Below are positions 34,271 through 43,319 of a DNA stretch of 46,293 nt, in pieces (within the stretch, counting starts at the first letter, position 1; each line of letters begins with the position of its first letter). The position numbers were made by a program, and so were the translations under genes. Source of the stretch: Pyrinomonadaceae bacterium (GTDB taxonomy: Bacteria > Acidobacteriota > Blastocatellia > Pyrinomonadales > Pyrinomonadaceae); contig JACCYN010000261.1 in assembly GCA_013696465.1 (NCBI GenBank), positions 1 through 46,293 of the forward strand, read 5' to 3'. A model generated the notes under the pieces. The model saw only the letters and a program-made list of their open reading frames with translations, was not told the DNA's origin and searched no databases.

Positions 34271-34943
34271 GCTCGTCTGTGTAAAGCCCGTACTTCTTTA
34301 TGTAGTTCGCCACGGAAGCTGGAACCATCCCGGCGAGGTTCGTTTGTTGGTCACGCGCTGAACGGCGTATTTCGGTTGATGAAACATTTTTCATCACCGC
34401 ATCAGTCCAGAAAACCTTTTCCCCGCCCCCGTCTTCGAGAGCTTGATCAATCTCTTGCTGGCTCGCCCCACGCAGATCAACAATGCGTTCGCGCGCGGCC
34501 GCCGTGATATGCCCGTCGTCAAAATCATAACCGGGGCGTGTGAACACGAGGTGACTGACGCTCATCAGCACCCCCTCCCAATCCTTCCACGTCGTGATGT
34601 CGCGCCAAGAATCCGCGCCCATCACGAAGAACAATTTGGTCGAATTCTTTAGCAGACTTCGGAAATAGCGGAGCGTGTCAATCGTGTAATGAAGTTCGTC
34701 CCCTTCAAGTTCCGCCAGCGAAATTCGGAAACGCTCTTCACCGTCAATCGCCAAAGCGAGCATCGCGTGACGGTGAAAGGGGGATGTCGGCGGAGCGTCG
34801 CGTTTGTGCGGAGCGATGCGCGCAGGGAGAAATAAAACTTCGTCGAGATGGAACAGACGCGCGAGACTCTCCGCCACCGCGAGATGACCGAGATGCACGG
34901 GATCAAAACTTCCACCGTACAAAGCCACCCGACGCCTTTTCAT
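34227..34943 (-). CDS. nadD: nicotinate-nucleotide adenylyltransferase
   Basis: NadD makes nicotinic acid adenine dinucleotide from NaMN and ATP in NAD synthesis. The 238-residue protein has VALYGGSFDPVHLGHLAVAE with the HxGH nucleotidyltransferase motif, FVMGADSWRDITTWKDW and the C-terminal VSSTEIRR (family ISSTxIR). It is the first gene of nadD-rsfS-activator-rlmH and follows obgE after 66 bases, which hold a 17-base palindrome. Confidence 0.96.
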   Translation of the reverse strand: MKRRRVALYGGSFDPVHLGHLAVAESLARLFHLDEVLFLPARIAPHKRDAPPTSPFHRHAMLALAIDGEERFRISLAELEGDELHYTIDTLRYFRSLLKNSTKLFFVMGADSWRDITTWKDWEGVLMSVSHLVFTRPGYDFDDGHITAAARERIVDLRGASQQEIDQALEDGGGEKVFWTDAVMKNVSSTEIRRSARDQQTNLAGMVPASVANYIKKYGLYTDEHETEFTDAGKHRAH

Positions 34944-34973
34944 AGTTCGCGCATCCTCGAATCCTTTTTCCTC

Positions 34974-34990
34974 CTCAGTAACTTACTGAG
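34974..34990. repeat. 17-base palindrome between obgE and nadD
   Basis: CTCAGTAA, C, TTACTGAG: a perfect inverted repeat with a single central base, about 30 bases upstream of the nadD start. It is not GC-rich and has no T tail, so an operator-like site fits better than a terminator, but there is no other evidence. Confidence 0.45.
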
Positions 34991-35009
34991 CAAACTCCGC
35001 CGCTGTAAT

Positions 35010-36062
35010 TCAAATCGTAATTTCGCTTGACTGCGACAAACTTTGTGCGCTCCCGACTTCCGCGTTTATCTCGTCAAGCTTTGCGGCGACCGAACGGATG
35101 AGTTCGCGCACGCCTTCATTCGTCGCTGACGAAATGGCATGAAAAGGTTTACCGTCCTCCTCCGCCCGCCTTCGCAAACTATTCAGTCGCTCCGGCTCGT
35201 CGAGCGCGTCAATTTTTGTCGCCACCACGATCTGCGGTCGAGTTGCCAATTCCGCGTCGTAAGCTTCCAACTCGCGGTTGATAATTTCGTAATCGCTTAC
35301 GGGGTCGCGCCCCTGTGCGGAGGAAACGTCAACAAGATGGAGCAGCAACTTCGTGCGTTCGACGTGACGCAAGAATTTATCTCCGAGTCCCGCGCCCTTG
35401 TGCGCGCCCTCGATGAGTCCGGGAATGTCGGCGACGACGAACGTGCGGAAGTCGCCTAAATCCACGACACCCAAGTTTGGCTCAAGCGGCGTCAACGGGT
35501 TATCGGCGATCTTCGGTTTGGCGGCCGAGATCGTCGAAATCAATGTTGACTTTCCGGCATTCGGGAAACCGACGAGAGCGACATCGGCGAGCAATTTCAG
35601 TTCAAGTTGCAACTCGCGCTCTTCGCCCGCGCTGCCCTGCTGGTGATAGCGCGGGGCGCGATTCGTCGAAGTCGTAAAATGAGAATTGCCGAATCCGCCG
35701 CGCCCGCCGCGTGCCGCCAGCCACTGCATTCCGTCTTGCGACAGATCGCAGAAGAGATCGCCCGTTTCAGCGTCGAACACCTGTGTGCCAAGTGGCACGC
35801 GCACAACCGTGTCTTCACCTTCGCGCCCCGAACGGTTCGCGCCTTCGCCGTGACGACCGCGCTCCGCCGTGTGCTCCGGGTTGTAGCGAAGATGCAAGAG
35901 CGTGTTAAGCGATTGATCAGCTTCAAGCCACACATCACCGCCGCGCCCGCCGTCACCCCCGCTGGGGCCGCCGCGCGGCACAAACTTTTCACGGCGGAAA
36001 GCCGTCACGCCATTGCCGCCGTGTCCGCCGCGTACTTGAATTTTCGCTCGATCAATAAACAA
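35010..36062 (-). CDS. obgE: GTPase ObgE/CgtA
   Basis: Obg GTPase, involved in 50S assembly and stress control. The 350-residue protein has the Gly-rich Obg fold ([34 protein letters not shown]), then the GTPase domain with G1 [11 protein letters not shown]3 [16 protein letters not shown] and G4 TKID. The C-terminal OCT domain is short or absent. The start is TTG at 36062 (then [12 protein letters not shown]), supported by the family N-terminus; no ATG lies upstream in frame. It follows rpmA in the usual rplU-rpmA-obgE order but is separated by a terminator and an inverted repeat. Confidence 0.96.
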   Translation of the reverse strand: MFIDRAKIQVRGGHGGNGVTAFRREKFVPRGGPSGGDGGRGGDVWLEADQSLNTLLHLRYNPEHTAERGRHGEGANRSGREGEDTVVRVPLGTQVFDAETGDLFCDLSQDGMQWLAARGGRGGFGNSHFTTSTNRAPRYHQQGSAGEERELQLELKLLADVALVGFPNAGKSTLISTISAAKPKIADNPLTPLEPNLGVVDLGDFRTFVVADIPGLIEGAHKGAGLGDKFLRHVERTKLLLHLVDVSSAQGRDPVSDYEIINRELEAYDAELATRPQIVVATKIDALDEPERLNSLRRRAEEDGKPFHAISSATNEGVRELIRSVAAKLDEINAEVGSAQSLSQSSEITI

Positions 36063-36079
36063 AGATTTTAGTTGTGAAA

Positions 36080-36142
36080 CCGTCAGCGTTCAGCTATTTG
36101 AACTGTTCTTTGTTTGGGCTGAATGCCGACGGCTGAACGCTT
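36080..36142. repeat. heptad-type inverted repeat upstream of obgE
   Basis: The left arm reads CGTCAGC GTTCAGC. The right arm reads GGCTGAA TGCCGAC GGCTGAA CGCTTAA. GCGTTCAGC pairs perfectly with GCTGAACGC. It lies between the rpmA terminator and the obgE TTG start, which has no Shine-Dalgarno. Confidence 0.75.
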
Positions 36143-36153
36143 AAAATATAACA

Positions 36154-36192
36154 ACGCCCGGCGCTCTGGGTTTCGTCTCCCGGCGCGGGCGT
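36154..36192 (-). terminator. terminator after rpmA
   Basis: ACGCCCGGCGC (36154-36164) pairs with GCGCGGGCGT (36183-36192) with one bulged base around an 18-base loop. On the minus strand a T-rich stretch TTGTTATATTTT follows. It separates rplU-rpmA from obgE. Confidence 0.65.
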
Positions 36193-36227
36193 CGCAAGTG
36201 GGTTATGCAAGTTGTTCGCAAACTTAT

Positions 36228-36524
36228 TTATGCGGCGATTGCTCCGGCGTTTTCTGCTTGCCCGTTTCCGTCAGCCGCGTAGACACTGATGAACTTGCCG
36301 CCGCGCCCTTTATCCTCAAACTTCACCACGCCGTCAATGAGAGCGAACAAGGTGTCGTCCTTGCCGCGCCCGACGTTTTTGCCCGGCTTCCATTTTGTGC
36401 CGCGCTGACGGGCGAGAATGTTTCCACCGCGCACCTGCTCGCCGCCGAACTTCTTTAACCCCAATCGCTGCGCGTTCGAGTCACGACCGTTGCGCGACGA
36501 GCCGACGCCTTTCTTATGTGCCAT
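36228..36524 (-). CDS. rpmA: 50S ribosomal protein L27
   Basis: 98 residues starting [22 protein letters not shown], the L27 N-terminus that reaches the peptidyl transferase centre, then [19 protein letters not shown] and [19 protein letters not shown]. No cleavable N-terminal extension of the Firmicute type is present. It lies 76 bases after rplU and shares its promoter. Confidence 0.98.
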   Translation of the reverse strand: MAHKKGVGSSRNGRDSNAQRLGLKKFGGEQVRGGNILARQRGTKWKPGKNVGRGKDDTLFALIDGVVKFEDKGRGGKFISVYAADGNGQAENAGAIAA

Positions 36525-36600
36525 TTCCTTAACCCTCCAAAACCTTACTACGACGCCGACGAGCGACTGCCCGATGTGTCGACTGAAGTTTTATCAACAA

Positions 36601-36903
36601 TTAAGCGATGCTATCGATCTTCACCCGCGTGAAATTTTGACGGTGCCCTTGCTTGCGCTTGTATTGCTTACGGCGCTTTTTCTTAAAAACGATGATCTTC
36701 TCGGCGCGCCCGTGCCCGACGATTGTGGCGGCGATGCGCGCGCCGTCAACGAGCGGCGCGCCGATCCGCGAACTGTTTTCATCGCCGACGACCAACGCTT
36801 CCAACTCAATTGCCGCGCCCGCGTCCCCTTTGATCGAAGGAAGCTCTATTGTCGTTCCCTTTTCAACGCGAAATTGCTTTCCGCCGCTTCTGATAATTGC
36901 ATA
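36601..36903 (-). CDS. rplU: 50S ribosomal protein L21
   Basis: 100 residues from the ATG at 36903 with GAAGGAGATTAAAGCG before it; the track's 24 extra residues are leader sequence. [23 protein letters not shown] and the end [28 protein letters not shown] are diagnostic of L21. It is first in rplU-rpmA, behind a strong promoter that lies in the short gap after accC. Confidence 0.98.
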   Translation of the reverse strand, partial: YAIIRSGGKQFRVEKGTTIELPSIKGDAGAAIELEALVVGDENSSRIGAPLVDGARIAATIVGHGRAEKIIVFKKKRRKQYKRKQGHRQNFTRVKIDSIA

Positions 36904-36946
36904 CATCGCTTTAATCTCCTTCAACCCGAACCGAAAAAGCCAGAAA

Positions 36947-36976
36947 TTATAACCACCCGTTCGCGGACTAGTCAAA
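36947..36976 (-). promoter_or_regulatory. strong sigma-70-type promoter of rplU-rpmA
   Basis: On the minus strand TTGACT (36971-36976), 18 bases, then a perfect TATAAT (36947-36952). The leader would be about 37 bases and includes the rplU Shine-Dalgarno. The -35 begins 15 bases after the accC stop codon. Confidence 0.68.
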
Positions 36977-36990
36977 TGCCGAAGAACACT

Positions 36991-38385
36991 TCAAACTTTT
37001 GCCAGACTTTTCAAACTCCCGTGCCCGTTGTTTGCGGCAAACTCTTCCATGTATTTCGTCGAAAAATTTCCGCTACGGAACTGCGGATCGTTCATGATTT
37101 TAAGATGAAGCGGGATCGTCGTTTTGATCCCCTCGATCACCATCGCTTCGAGAGCGCGCCGCATCCGCGCAATCGCCAGATCGCGCGTGCGCGCGTGGAC
37201 GATCAATTTAGCGATCATCGAATCGTAATATGGCGGCACGTAATAGCCGGGATAGACGGCCGTATCCACGCGCACGCCGGGGCCGCCCGGAATGTTGCAG
37301 GCCGTGATTCTCCCTGCCGACGGCACAAAAGTCTCCGGGTCTTCAGCGTTGATGCGGCACTCGATGGCGTGCCCGACGATCAGAACATCGTCCTGCGTGT
37401 AGCCCAACTCTTCGCCTTCCGCAATGCGAATTTGATTACGCACAATGTCGGCGAGCGTCACCATCTCCGTTACGGGGTGCTCAACCTGTATGCGCGTGTT
37501 CATCTCCATGAAGTAGAACGAGCCGTCTTCATCAAGCAGAAACTCAATCGTGCCTGCGTTCGAGTAGCCGACGCGCTTGCAGGCTTCAACTGCCGCTCTG
37601 CCCATCCGCTCACGAAGTTCCGTTGAGAGCGCGGGGCTTGGCGCTTCTTCGAGCAGCTTTTGATGACGACGCTGAATGGAGCAATCACGTTCGCCGAGAT
37701 GAATGCAGTTGTTGTATTCATCTGCTAACACTTGAATCTCGATGTGGCGCGGGCGTTCGATGTAGCGTTCGATGTAGATGTCGCCGTTGCGAAAAGCGGC
37801 CGCGGCTTCCGTCGAAGCGGATTCTAACGCCGCGCCCAAATCATTCGCGTCGCGCACAATGCGCATCCCGCGCCCCCCGCCTCCCGCCGCCGCTTTGATG
37901 ATCACGGGAAAACCTATCTCGCGCGCGAGTCGCAGAGCTTCCTCTTCCGACTCCAACGGGTCGGGGCTTCCGGGCAGCACAGGAAGTCCGGCTTCGGTCA
38001 TCGCGCGGCGGGCTTCAACCTTGTCGCCCATAAGTCGGATCACCCTCGCGCGCGGGCCGATAAACTTGATGTTGCACGCTTCGCAGATTTCGGCGAACTG
38101 CGGAGATTCGGCGAGAAAGCCGTAGCCGGGATGAATCGCGTCAACATTTGTGATCTCGGCGGCCGAAATGATCGCGGGGATGTTGAGATAGCTTTGCGCG
38201 GAGGGCGGAGCGCCGATGCAGATTGATTCGTCGGCGAAGCGGACGTGCAACGAATCGCGGTCGGCTTCCGAAAAGACGGAGACGGTTTTTATTCCCATCT
38301 CCTTGCACGTCCAGATTATGCGACACGCGATCTCGCCGCGATTGGCGATCAGAATCTTGCGGAATCTTCTCGTGCCCTGTCGCAT
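36991..38385 (-). CDS. accC: biotin carboxylase subunit of acetyl-CoA carboxylase
   Basis: AccC carboxylates biotin on AccB using ATP and bicarbonate, the first step of fatty acid synthesis. The 464-residue protein has [24 protein letters not shown], the ATP-grasp Gly-rich loop [51 protein letters not shown] and RINAEDP. It is full length and standard. It follows accB after 13 bases, the common accBC operon. Confidence 0.98.
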   Translation of the reverse strand: MRQGTRRFRKILIANRGEIACRIIWTCKEMGIKTVSVFSEADRDSLHVRFADESICIGAPPSAQSYLNIPAIISAAEITNVDAIHPGYGFLAESPQFAEICEACNIKFIGPRARVIRLMGDKVEARRAMTEAGLPVLPGSPDPLESEEEALRLAREIGFPVIIKAAAGGGGRGMRIVRDANDLGAALESASTEAAAAFRNGDIYIERYIERPRHIEIQVLADEYNNCIHLGERDCSIQRRHQKLLEEAPSPALSTELRERMGRAAVEACKRVGYSNAGTIEFLLDEDGSFYFMEMNTRIQVEHPVTEMVTLADIVRNQIRIAEGEELGYTQDDVLIVGHAIECRINAEDPETFVPSAGRITACNIPGGPGVRVDTAVYPGYYVPPYYDSMIAKLIVHARTRDLAIARMRRALEAMVIEGIKTTIPLHLKIMNDPQFRSGNFSTKYMEEFAANNGHGSLKSLAKV

Positions 38386-38398
38386 ATCAATTTCACAG

Positions 38399-39088
38399 TT
38401 ACTTTCTCACACCGAAAAGCGGCTGCCCGTATTCAACCGGCTGTGCGTTTTCGACGTAAATCTTTTCGATCACGCCGCTCGTCTCCGCTTGAATCTCGTT
38501 CATCAACTTCATCGCCTCGATAATGCAGACGATTGTTTCCGGCTCGACCGCAACGCCCGCGCGCACGAAAGGTTCGGCCGTCGGCGACGACGCGCGATAG
38601 AAAGTTCCGACGATGGGAGACGTGATCGTGTGCAAATCTTGATCGGTTGACGTTCCCTCCCCCGTTCGCTGGCCTTCGGCGGGCGCACCGGACGGCGGCT
38701 GCGAAGTAGTTGATTGTTGACTGACGGAAGAGACGGGCGCGGCCGCCGTTTGCGCTGGGCTGATGGTTTGTGCCGTTTGGTTCGCTGCGAGTTCGCGGCG
38801 GAGGCGCACGCGGAAGCCTTCGCGCTCAAGTTCAAAATCGGTGAAGCCGTATGCCGCGACGAGTTCAACGAGTTCGCGCAACTCCTCCATGTTCACTGCC
38901 TGCCCGACGTGGCGCTGTTGGGCTGAGTTTTCGCGCCGCGATTGATTTTGAAAGCGCCTGCTGCTGTCGCGCCCTGCATGACGGCCACTACTACCACTGC
39001 TGCTGCGTTCGCTTTGCTGGCTTGCCGTTTGTTGAGATCGTTCGTCGCTTTCCTGATGTTGGGATTGCGGTACATCTTCGCTGCTCAT
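38399..39088 (-). CDS. accB: biotin carboxyl carrier protein with long Gln/Ser-rich N-terminus
   Basis: 229 residues from the ATG at 39088, where GGAGTCTAAAAAG is a good ribosome site; the track start is further upstream without one. The BCCP N-terminal helix pair starts at about residue 66 ([25 protein letters not shown]). A Thr/Ser/Pro/Gln linker follows, then the biotinyl domain with EAMKLMNEI (biotin on K194). The first 65 residues (Ser, Gln, Arg, Glu) are extra compared with the usual 150-165 residue AccB and look disordered. An internal start at that Met would give a standard protein. It heads accB-accC. Confidence 0.94.
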   Translation of the reverse strand: MSSEDVPQSQHQESDERSQQTASQQSERSSSGSSGRHAGRDSSRRFQNQSRRENSAQQRHVGQAVNMEELRELVELVAAYGFTDFELEREGFRVRLRRELAANQTAQTISPAQTAAAPVSSVSQQSTTSQPPSGAPAEGQRTGEGTSTDQDLHTITSPIVGTFYRASSPTAEPFVRAGVAVEPETIVCIIEAMKLMNEIQAETSGVIEKIYVENAQPVEYGQPLFGVRK

Positions 39089-39144
39089 CTTTTTAGACTC
39101 CGAGCAATCAAGTTGGAACTTCCGTTTCTCAATTTGTAAAGCGA

Positions 39145-39196
39145 AAGCCCCAGCCCGCCTCTTGTTTGCCACTAAGGGAGCGGTTACGTGGGGCTT
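39145..39196 (-). terminator. possible terminator between rplQ and accB
   Basis: AAGCCCCA (39145-39152) pairs with TGGGGCTT (39189-39196), with partial inner pairing (GGCGG/CCGC). The loop is long and the minus-strand tail TTTCGCTTTAC only partly T-rich, so this is tentative. Confidence 0.35.
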
Positions 39197-39291
39197 CGTG
39201 TTCGGGCGAAAGCGAATCGAAAGAAACGTTTTACTAATTAACCTTGCTTCAAAGCGCTCTTGCTCGTTTTGCTCTTAAAACTTGCTCGCTT

Positions 39292-40008
39292 CTAATCGTT
39301 CGTGTCTTTCTCGGCGGCGGTAGATTCGGTTTTCTTCGCGCGACGCCCCTTCTTCGGTTCGTCAGTTTGCTCGTCGCTCGCTTTGCCGCGCTTCCGGGTC
39401 GTTTCGGGTTTCTCGTAAGTCTTGTCAGCTTTGCGTCCGCCGCGTCGCCCGCCCGCCGCTTCCTTTGATCCGCCCGCGCGCGCCGTCTTCTTTTTACCGG
39501 CCGCGCCCGTTTTACTTTCTTTGCTCGCCGCGCGCTGTTCACGCACGCTGTCAACAAACTCGATGATCGCGAGCTCGGCGTTGTCGCCGTCGCGTCGCCC
39601 CAACTTGATGATGCGCGTGTAACCGCCCGGACGACCCGCGTAGCGTTCGCCGAGTTCGTCGAACAGACGCTTCAAGGCCGCGACGCCGGACGTGCGAGGA
39701 GAGCGCGCCGTCGTGCCGCGTTTGATGTTCGTTACGGCCGCCCCGCGATTGCCCGCGTGAAAAAATCCGGCCGCCTGACGACGCAGGTGAACTCTCTGCG
39801 CTGCCGCATCGTCTCCTTCGATTGCCCGCGCGCGGCGCGAAAGTGTGACGGCACGCTCAATGAACGGGCGCAGTTCCTTCGCTTTCGGAAGCGTCGTAAT
39901 GATTCGTTCGTCGCGCGCATTAATAAGCGAAGTGGCAAGGTTGCGCAACATTGACATCCGATGTTCCGTCGTGCGCCCAAGTTTACGATGTGCTTTTAAG
40001 TGTCGCAT
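39292..40008 (-). CDS. rplQ: 50S ribosomal protein L17 with long basic C-terminal tail
   Basis: 238 residues; bacterial L17 is usually 115-130. The N-terminal part is L17 (MRHLKAHRKLGRTTEHRMSML, RNLATSLI, RITTTLPKAKELRP-type sequence, here RIITTLPKAKELRPFIERAVTL). GGYTRIIKLGRRDGDNAELAIIEFV closes the core at about residue 153. After that come about 85 residues of Lys/Arg/Gly/Ala/Glu low complexity ending AAEKDTND. The tail may be disordered and RNA-binding. It is the last gene of the alpha operon, after rpoA. The spacer before it is filled by an inverted repeat and no Shine-Dalgarno is visible. Confidence 0.95.
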   Translation of the reverse strand: MRHLKAHRKLGRTTEHRMSMLRNLATSLINARDERIITTLPKAKELRPFIERAVTLSRRARAIEGDDAAAQRVHLRRQAAGFFHAGNRGAAVTNIKRGTTARSPRTSGVAALKRLFDELGERYAGRPGGYTRIIKLGRRDGDNAELAIIEFVDSVREQRAASKESKTGAAGKKKTARAGGSKEAAGGRRGGRKADKTYEKPETTRKRGKASDEQTDEPKKGRRAKKTESTAAEKDTND

Positions 40009-40014
40009 GATTGG

Positions 40015-40119
40015 GATTTCTGATTCTTGATTTGCGATTTTTGATTGATCGCGTTGCGAGATTGAATTAACAACCAGAGGTTTTCAAATCGCAAATCGGC
40101 AATCAAAAATCCGAGATTT
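40015..40119. repeat. AT-rich heptad-type inverted repeat between rpoA and rplQ
   Basis: The left arm reads GATTTCT GATTCTT GATTTGC GATTTTT GATTGAT. The right arm has CAAATCG CAAATCG GCAATCA AAAATCC. It occupies nearly the whole 113-base spacer. It shares its GATTTGC/GATTTTT units with the repeats at 42020, 43003 and 44908. Confidence 0.82.
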
Positions 40120-40121
40120 CT

Positions 40122-41177
40122 TTACTCTTCTTCGTCGTCGTCCGCGTAGTCACTGGTGTCGCTGTCGCGCCCGCCGGTGCCCGGAATCGGGTTGCCCTGC
40201 TCGTCAATCTCCATCCCGAAATCGAGACCCATGCCGTGCAGAATGTCTTTTATTTCGTTCAAGGATTTCTTGCCGAAGTTTTTCGTCGCCAGCATCTCGC
40301 GCTCGGAGCGCTGCACGAGTTCGCGGATCGAGCGGATGTTAGCGTTCTTCAAACAGTTGTAAGAGCGCACGGAGAGTTCTAATTCGTCCACCGAGCGATC
40401 AAGTAAGTCGTTTCGCGGCAGGGGCGGACGTTCGACGTTGGAGTAAGCCAAATCGTCCGAATCCTCCTCGAAGTTGATGAAGAGCGTCATGTGATCTTTG
40501 ATCAACTTCGCGGCGCGACCGATGGCGTCTTCGGGACTCACGCTGCCGTCCGTCCACACTTCCATCGTCAGCTTGTCAAACTCGGTGTTCTGACCGAGAC
40601 GCGCCGCTTCGACCGCGTAGTTAACTTTCTTGACGGGCGTGTGAACGGCGTCAACCGGAATGTAGCCAAGCGATAAATCTTCGTCGAAGTTGCGGTCGGC
40701 AGGGACGTAGCCGCGCCCGCGCTTCAGTCGCACTTCGATGTTGAGCGAACCGCCTTCGCTGACGGTTGCGATGTAGATGTTCGGATCGAGCACTTCAACG
40801 TCGGCGTCCGTCTTGATGTCGCCGGAGAGAATTTCGCCCGCGCCGTCTTTCGTGATCGTCAACGTCTTCGCTTCGCTGCTGTGAAGCTTAAACGGAACCT
40901 GCTTGAGGTTGAGAATGACGTCCGTCGCATCTTCGACGACGCCGCTGATCGGCGAAAACTCATGCTCGACGCCTTCGATCTTAACGGCCGTGACGGCCGC
41001 CCCCTCAATCGAAGAGAGCAGCGCGCGGCGTAGAGAGTTGCCGACCGTAGTGCCGAAACCACGCTCGAAAGGTTGCGCCGAGAAACGACCGAAGCGTTCG
41101 GTGAGCGTTTCGTTGTCAACCACGAGACGGCGCGGCATCTGAAACCCAGTCCAAAGATTATTCTGATCTATAGCCAT
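40122..41177 (-). CDS. rpoA: RNA polymerase alpha subunit
   Basis: 351 residues. The N-terminal assembly domain has [25 protein letters not shown] and [14 protein letters not shown]-type sequence. The C-terminal domain (from about 250) has [23 protein letters not shown] and [16 protein letters not shown], the UP-element and activator-binding surface. The end is unusually acidic ([14 protein letters not shown]). It lies in the normal alpha-operon order rpsM-rpsK-rpsD-rpoA-rplQ. Confidence 0.98.
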   Translation of the reverse strand: MAIDQNNLWTGFQMPRRLVVDNETLTERFGRFSAQPFERGFGTTVGNSLRRALLSSIEGAAVTAVKIEGVEHEFSPISGVVEDATDVILNLKQVPFKLHSSEAKTLTITKDGAGEILSGDIKTDADVEVLDPNIYIATVSEGGSLNIEVRLKRGRGYVPADRNFDEDLSLGYIPVDAVHTPVKKVNYAVEAARLGQNTEFDKLTMEVWTDGSVSPEDAIGRAAKLIKDHMTLFINFEEDSDDLAYSNVERPPLPRNDLLDRSVDELELSVRSYNCLKNANIRSIRELVQRSEREMLATKNFGKKSLNEIKDILHGMGLDFGMEIDEQGNPIPGTGGRDSDTSDYADDDEEE

Positions 41178-41269
41178 AATATTTATTTGTATTTGTCAAA
41201 AAGCTTCGCGCCCGAAAGAGAGCGCGCCATCGAAAAACGAAAGCGCCTCGCGCAGTTCGCGCGCGGTTT

Positions 41270-41911
41270 CTACTTACTGTAAAGCTCGACGATTAGTTGT
41301 TCGTTGATCGAGCGATCAATATCATCGCGCGTCGGAAGGCTCGCCACACGCACGCTCATGTCGGCGTCCTCGACGGGCGCGATCCAGCTTGGGCGTCCGC
41401 GACCGGCCGCAGTCGCCCACGCGCCTTCGACGTGCGCGTTGCTGCGGCTTCCCTCGCGGATGGTAACCGTGTCGCCGATTTTTACTTGGAAAGAAGGAAT
41501 ATCAACTTTGCGATCATTGACCGCAACGTGCCCGTGGTTGACGAGCTGGCGCGCTTGACGGCGCGAGGTGGCGAACCCGCCGCGATACACCGCGTTATCA
41601 AGGCGACGCTCTAAGAGCGCGAGCAAATTTTCGCCGGTGATGCCCTTTTGACGCGCGGCGCGCTCGAAGTAGTTGCGAAACTGCCCTTCGAGCACAAAGT
41701 AGATACGCTTCACCTTCTGCTTTTCGCGCAACTGCTGACCGTAGCCAACGAGGGCTTTGCCGCGCCGCATCGAGTTTCCGTGTTGACCGGGCGGCTGCGT
41801 GCCGCGTTTTTCAATCGGACATGAGGGCTTGTAACAACGGTCGCCCTTCAAAAATAACTTTGCACCTTCACGGCGGCACAGACGGCACACCGCTTCTCTA
41901 TACCTAGCCAA
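41270..41911 (-). CDS. rpsD: 30S ribosomal protein S4
   Basis: 213 residues. The N-terminus keeps a four-cysteine zinc site ([18 protein letters not shown]...C), the C+ form. Then come [54 protein letters not shown] (S4 RNA-binding domain) and the end [13 protein letters not shown]4 starts 30S assembly at the 5' domain of 16S rRNA. The start codon is TTG at 41911, supported by GGAGG eight bases before it and by the family N-terminus (ARYR). Confidence 0.98.
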   Translation of the reverse strand: MARYREAVCRLCRREGAKLFLKGDRCYKPSCPIEKRGTQPPGQHGNSMRRGKALVGYGQQLREKQKVKRIYFVLEGQFRNYFERAARQKGITGENLLALLERRLDNAVYRGGFATSRRQARQLVNHGHVAVNDRKVDIPSFQVKIGDTVTIREGSRSNAHVEGAWATAAGRGRPSWIAPVEDADMSVRVASLPTRDDIDRSINEQLIVELYSK

Positions 41912-42019
41912 GTTGTTGCCTCCAGTTTAACTTCTTGAGTTGAACGGAAAAGTTTACAAGCCGGAACACGCAAAGCCTGAAAGCGCGCCCAAGCCCTTCA
42001 TCCTTTAGGCCGATGAATA

Positions 42020-42117
42020 AATTTTAGATTTGCGATTGCTGATCTTTGATTTAACAATTAAAAGGTTAAATCAAAGTCACGACTTTCGTTTCGATCAAAA
42101 ATCTAAAATCAAAGATG
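42020..42117. repeat. AT-rich heptad-type inverted repeat between rpsK and rpsD
   Basis: The left arm reads GATTTGC GATTGCT GATCTTT GATTTAA. The right arm has GATCAAA AATCTAA AATCAAA GATG. TTTTAGATTT pairs with AAATCTAAAA. It begins right after the rpsK stop codon (minus strand) and leaves about 100 bases to rpsD. Confidence 0.78.
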
Positions 42118-42119
42118 TT

Positions 42120-42521
42120 TCAGACTCTGCGACGCTTCGGTGGACGGCATCCGTTGTGCGGGATCGGCGTCGTATCTCTGATCGAAACGATGCGAATGCC
42201 CGCACTGCTGATCGCGCGAACCGCCGATTCACGGCCGCCGCCGGGCCCCTTAACGCGCACTTCCGCTTGGTGCATCCCCGCGTCTTTCGCTTTGTTCGCC
42301 GCTTCATATGCCGCCTGCTGCGCCGCGAACGGAGTTCCTTTACGCGAACCGCGAAATCCACGCGCGCCCGACGATGACTGCGCGATCAGATTGCCCTCCA
42401 AGTCAGTGATTGACACGAGCGTGTTGTTAAACGACGCCGCGATATGCACGATCCCGACCGGGATATTTTTCTTCTCTTTCTTACGAAAGACCTTCTTCTT
42501 ACCGGTTGTTGCTTTAGCCAT
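42120..42521 (-). CDS. rpsK: 30S ribosomal protein S11
   Basis: 133 residues. After a Lys-rich N-terminus: [61 protein letters not shown] and the end [18 protein letters not shown], which is universal in S11. It forms the 30S platform. It lies between rpsM and rpsD. No Shine-Dalgarno is visible before its ATG, where an inverted repeat ends. Confidence 0.98.
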   Translation of the reverse strand: MAKATTGKKKVFRKKEKKNIPVGIVHIAASFNNTLVSITDLEGNLIAQSSSGARGFRGSRKGTPFAAQQAAYEAANKAKDAGMHQAEVRVKGPGGGRESAVRAISSAGIRIVSIRDTTPIPHNGCRPPKRRRV

Positions 42522-42530
42522 AATTGAAAC

Positions 42531-42598
42531 GATGAACGCGGAAGGATGAACGCAGAACTGTTTTCACTTTATCGTTCCGCGTTCATCCTTCATACTTT
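42531..42598. repeat. inverted repeat between rpsM and rpsK
   Basis: The left arm has GATGAACGCGGAAGGATGAACGCAGAAC. The right arm, reverse complemented, has GAAGGATGAACGCGGAAC. GGATGAACGC occurs on both arms, and twice in tandem-like form on the left. It fills the spacer between the two ribosomal genes and ends 9 bases from the rpsK ATG. Confidence 0.78.
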
Positions 42599-42603
42599 AA
42601 GTG

Positions 42604-42987
42604 TTACTTCTTGCCCGGAGCTTTCTTCTTCGCAATCGTTGCGCGGCGCGGCCCCTTGCGGGTGCGCGCGTTGGTGTGCGTGCGTTGCCCGCGCGCGGGA
42701 AGCCCGCGACGGTGACGCAAACCGCGATAGCAACCGATGTCCATCAAACGCTTGATGTCCATCTGCACGCGCTTGCGAAGGTCGCCCTCTGTTTCGCCCT
42801 GCCCATCAATCACGGTGCGGATGCGATTAAGTTGTTCCTCATCTAAATCTCGCACGCGCGTGTTAACATTCACTTGCGCTTCATTTAAGATCGAGGTTGC
42901 GCGCGAACGCCCGATGCCGTAAACATACGTTAAGCCGATTTGGACGCGCTTGTTCTGCGGAATATCAATACCAGCCACACGAGCCAT
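42604..42987 (-). CDS. rpsM: 30S ribosomal protein S13
   Basis: 127 residues starting [26 protein letters not shown], with [28 protein letters not shown], the S13 signature, and a basic tail. It contacts the P-site tRNA and 23S rRNA at bridge B1. GGAAGGG lies about 10 bases before the ATG. It follows rpmJ across a spacer that carries an inverted repeat. Confidence 0.98.
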   Translation of the reverse strand: MARVAGIDIPQNKRVQIGLTYVYGIGRSRATSILNEAQVNVNTRVRDLDEEQLNRIRTVIDGQGETEGDLRKRVQMDIKRLMDIGCYRGLRHRRGLPARGQRTHTNARTRKGPRRATIAKKKAPGKK

Positions 42988-43002
42988 TTCTCTTCAACCC
43001 TT

Positions 43003-43086
43003 CCAGATTTTCGATTTTTAGTCTCCGACACGAAAGCGCAACTTCAAAATCACGGAGCGACTAAATCAAAAATCGCAAATCCAAAA
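43003..43086. repeat. AT-rich inverted repeat between rpmJ and rpsM
   Basis: The left arm is GATTTTCGATTTTTAGTC. The right arm is GACTAAATCAAAAATCGCAAATC. Most of the two arms pair. It is the same GATTTGC/GATTTTT family as at 40015 and 44908. Confidence 0.75.
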
Positions 43087-43092
43087 ATTCCC

Positions 43093-43206
43093 TTATCCTT
43101 GTCGCTGTTTATGTTTCGGGTTTGTGCAGATCACGCGCACCACGCCTTTGCGGTGCACAATCTTGCAGTTGTCGCAAATCTTTTTAACGGAAGCCCGTAC
43201 TTTCAT
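43093..43206 (-). CDS. rpmJ: 50S ribosomal protein L36 (too short for the ORF track)
   Basis: 37 residues read on the minus strand: [20 protein letters not shown], then [17 protein letters not shown] and TAA. This is the standard L36, with the zinc site C11, C14, C27 and H32 (the C+ form). It lies in its usual place before rpsM. infA, normally just upstream, is absent; instead there are a promoter candidate and a small inserted element before map. Confidence 0.97.
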   Translation of the reverse strand: MKVRASVKKICDNCKIVHRKGVVRVICTNPKHKQRQG

Positions 43207-43227
43207 TTCAACCACATCCCTCTATTG

Positions 43228-43256
43228 TTTATAAAAACGGAAGACGCTACAGACAA
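43228..43256 (-). promoter_or_regulatory. sigma-70-type promoter candidate for rpmJ-rpsM-rpsK-rpsD-rpoA-rplQ
   Basis: On the minus strand TTGTCT (43251-43256), 17 bases, then TATAAA (43228-43233). The -35 matches 4 of 6, the -10 matches 5 of 6. It lies between the inserted element and rpmJ, with a short leader of about 15 bases to the rpmJ start. Confidence 0.5.
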
Positions 43257-43319
43257 TTAAAACTCTTCGCGCCGACAAACCGTGAATGGTAACACAGCAG
43301 TTCAGATTTGCCAAACCCC

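Noticed and set aside
36418-37626. 402-aa plus-strand ORF
   Set aside because: Runs antisense through rpmA, rplU and accC and crosses a promoter and terminators; no family features.
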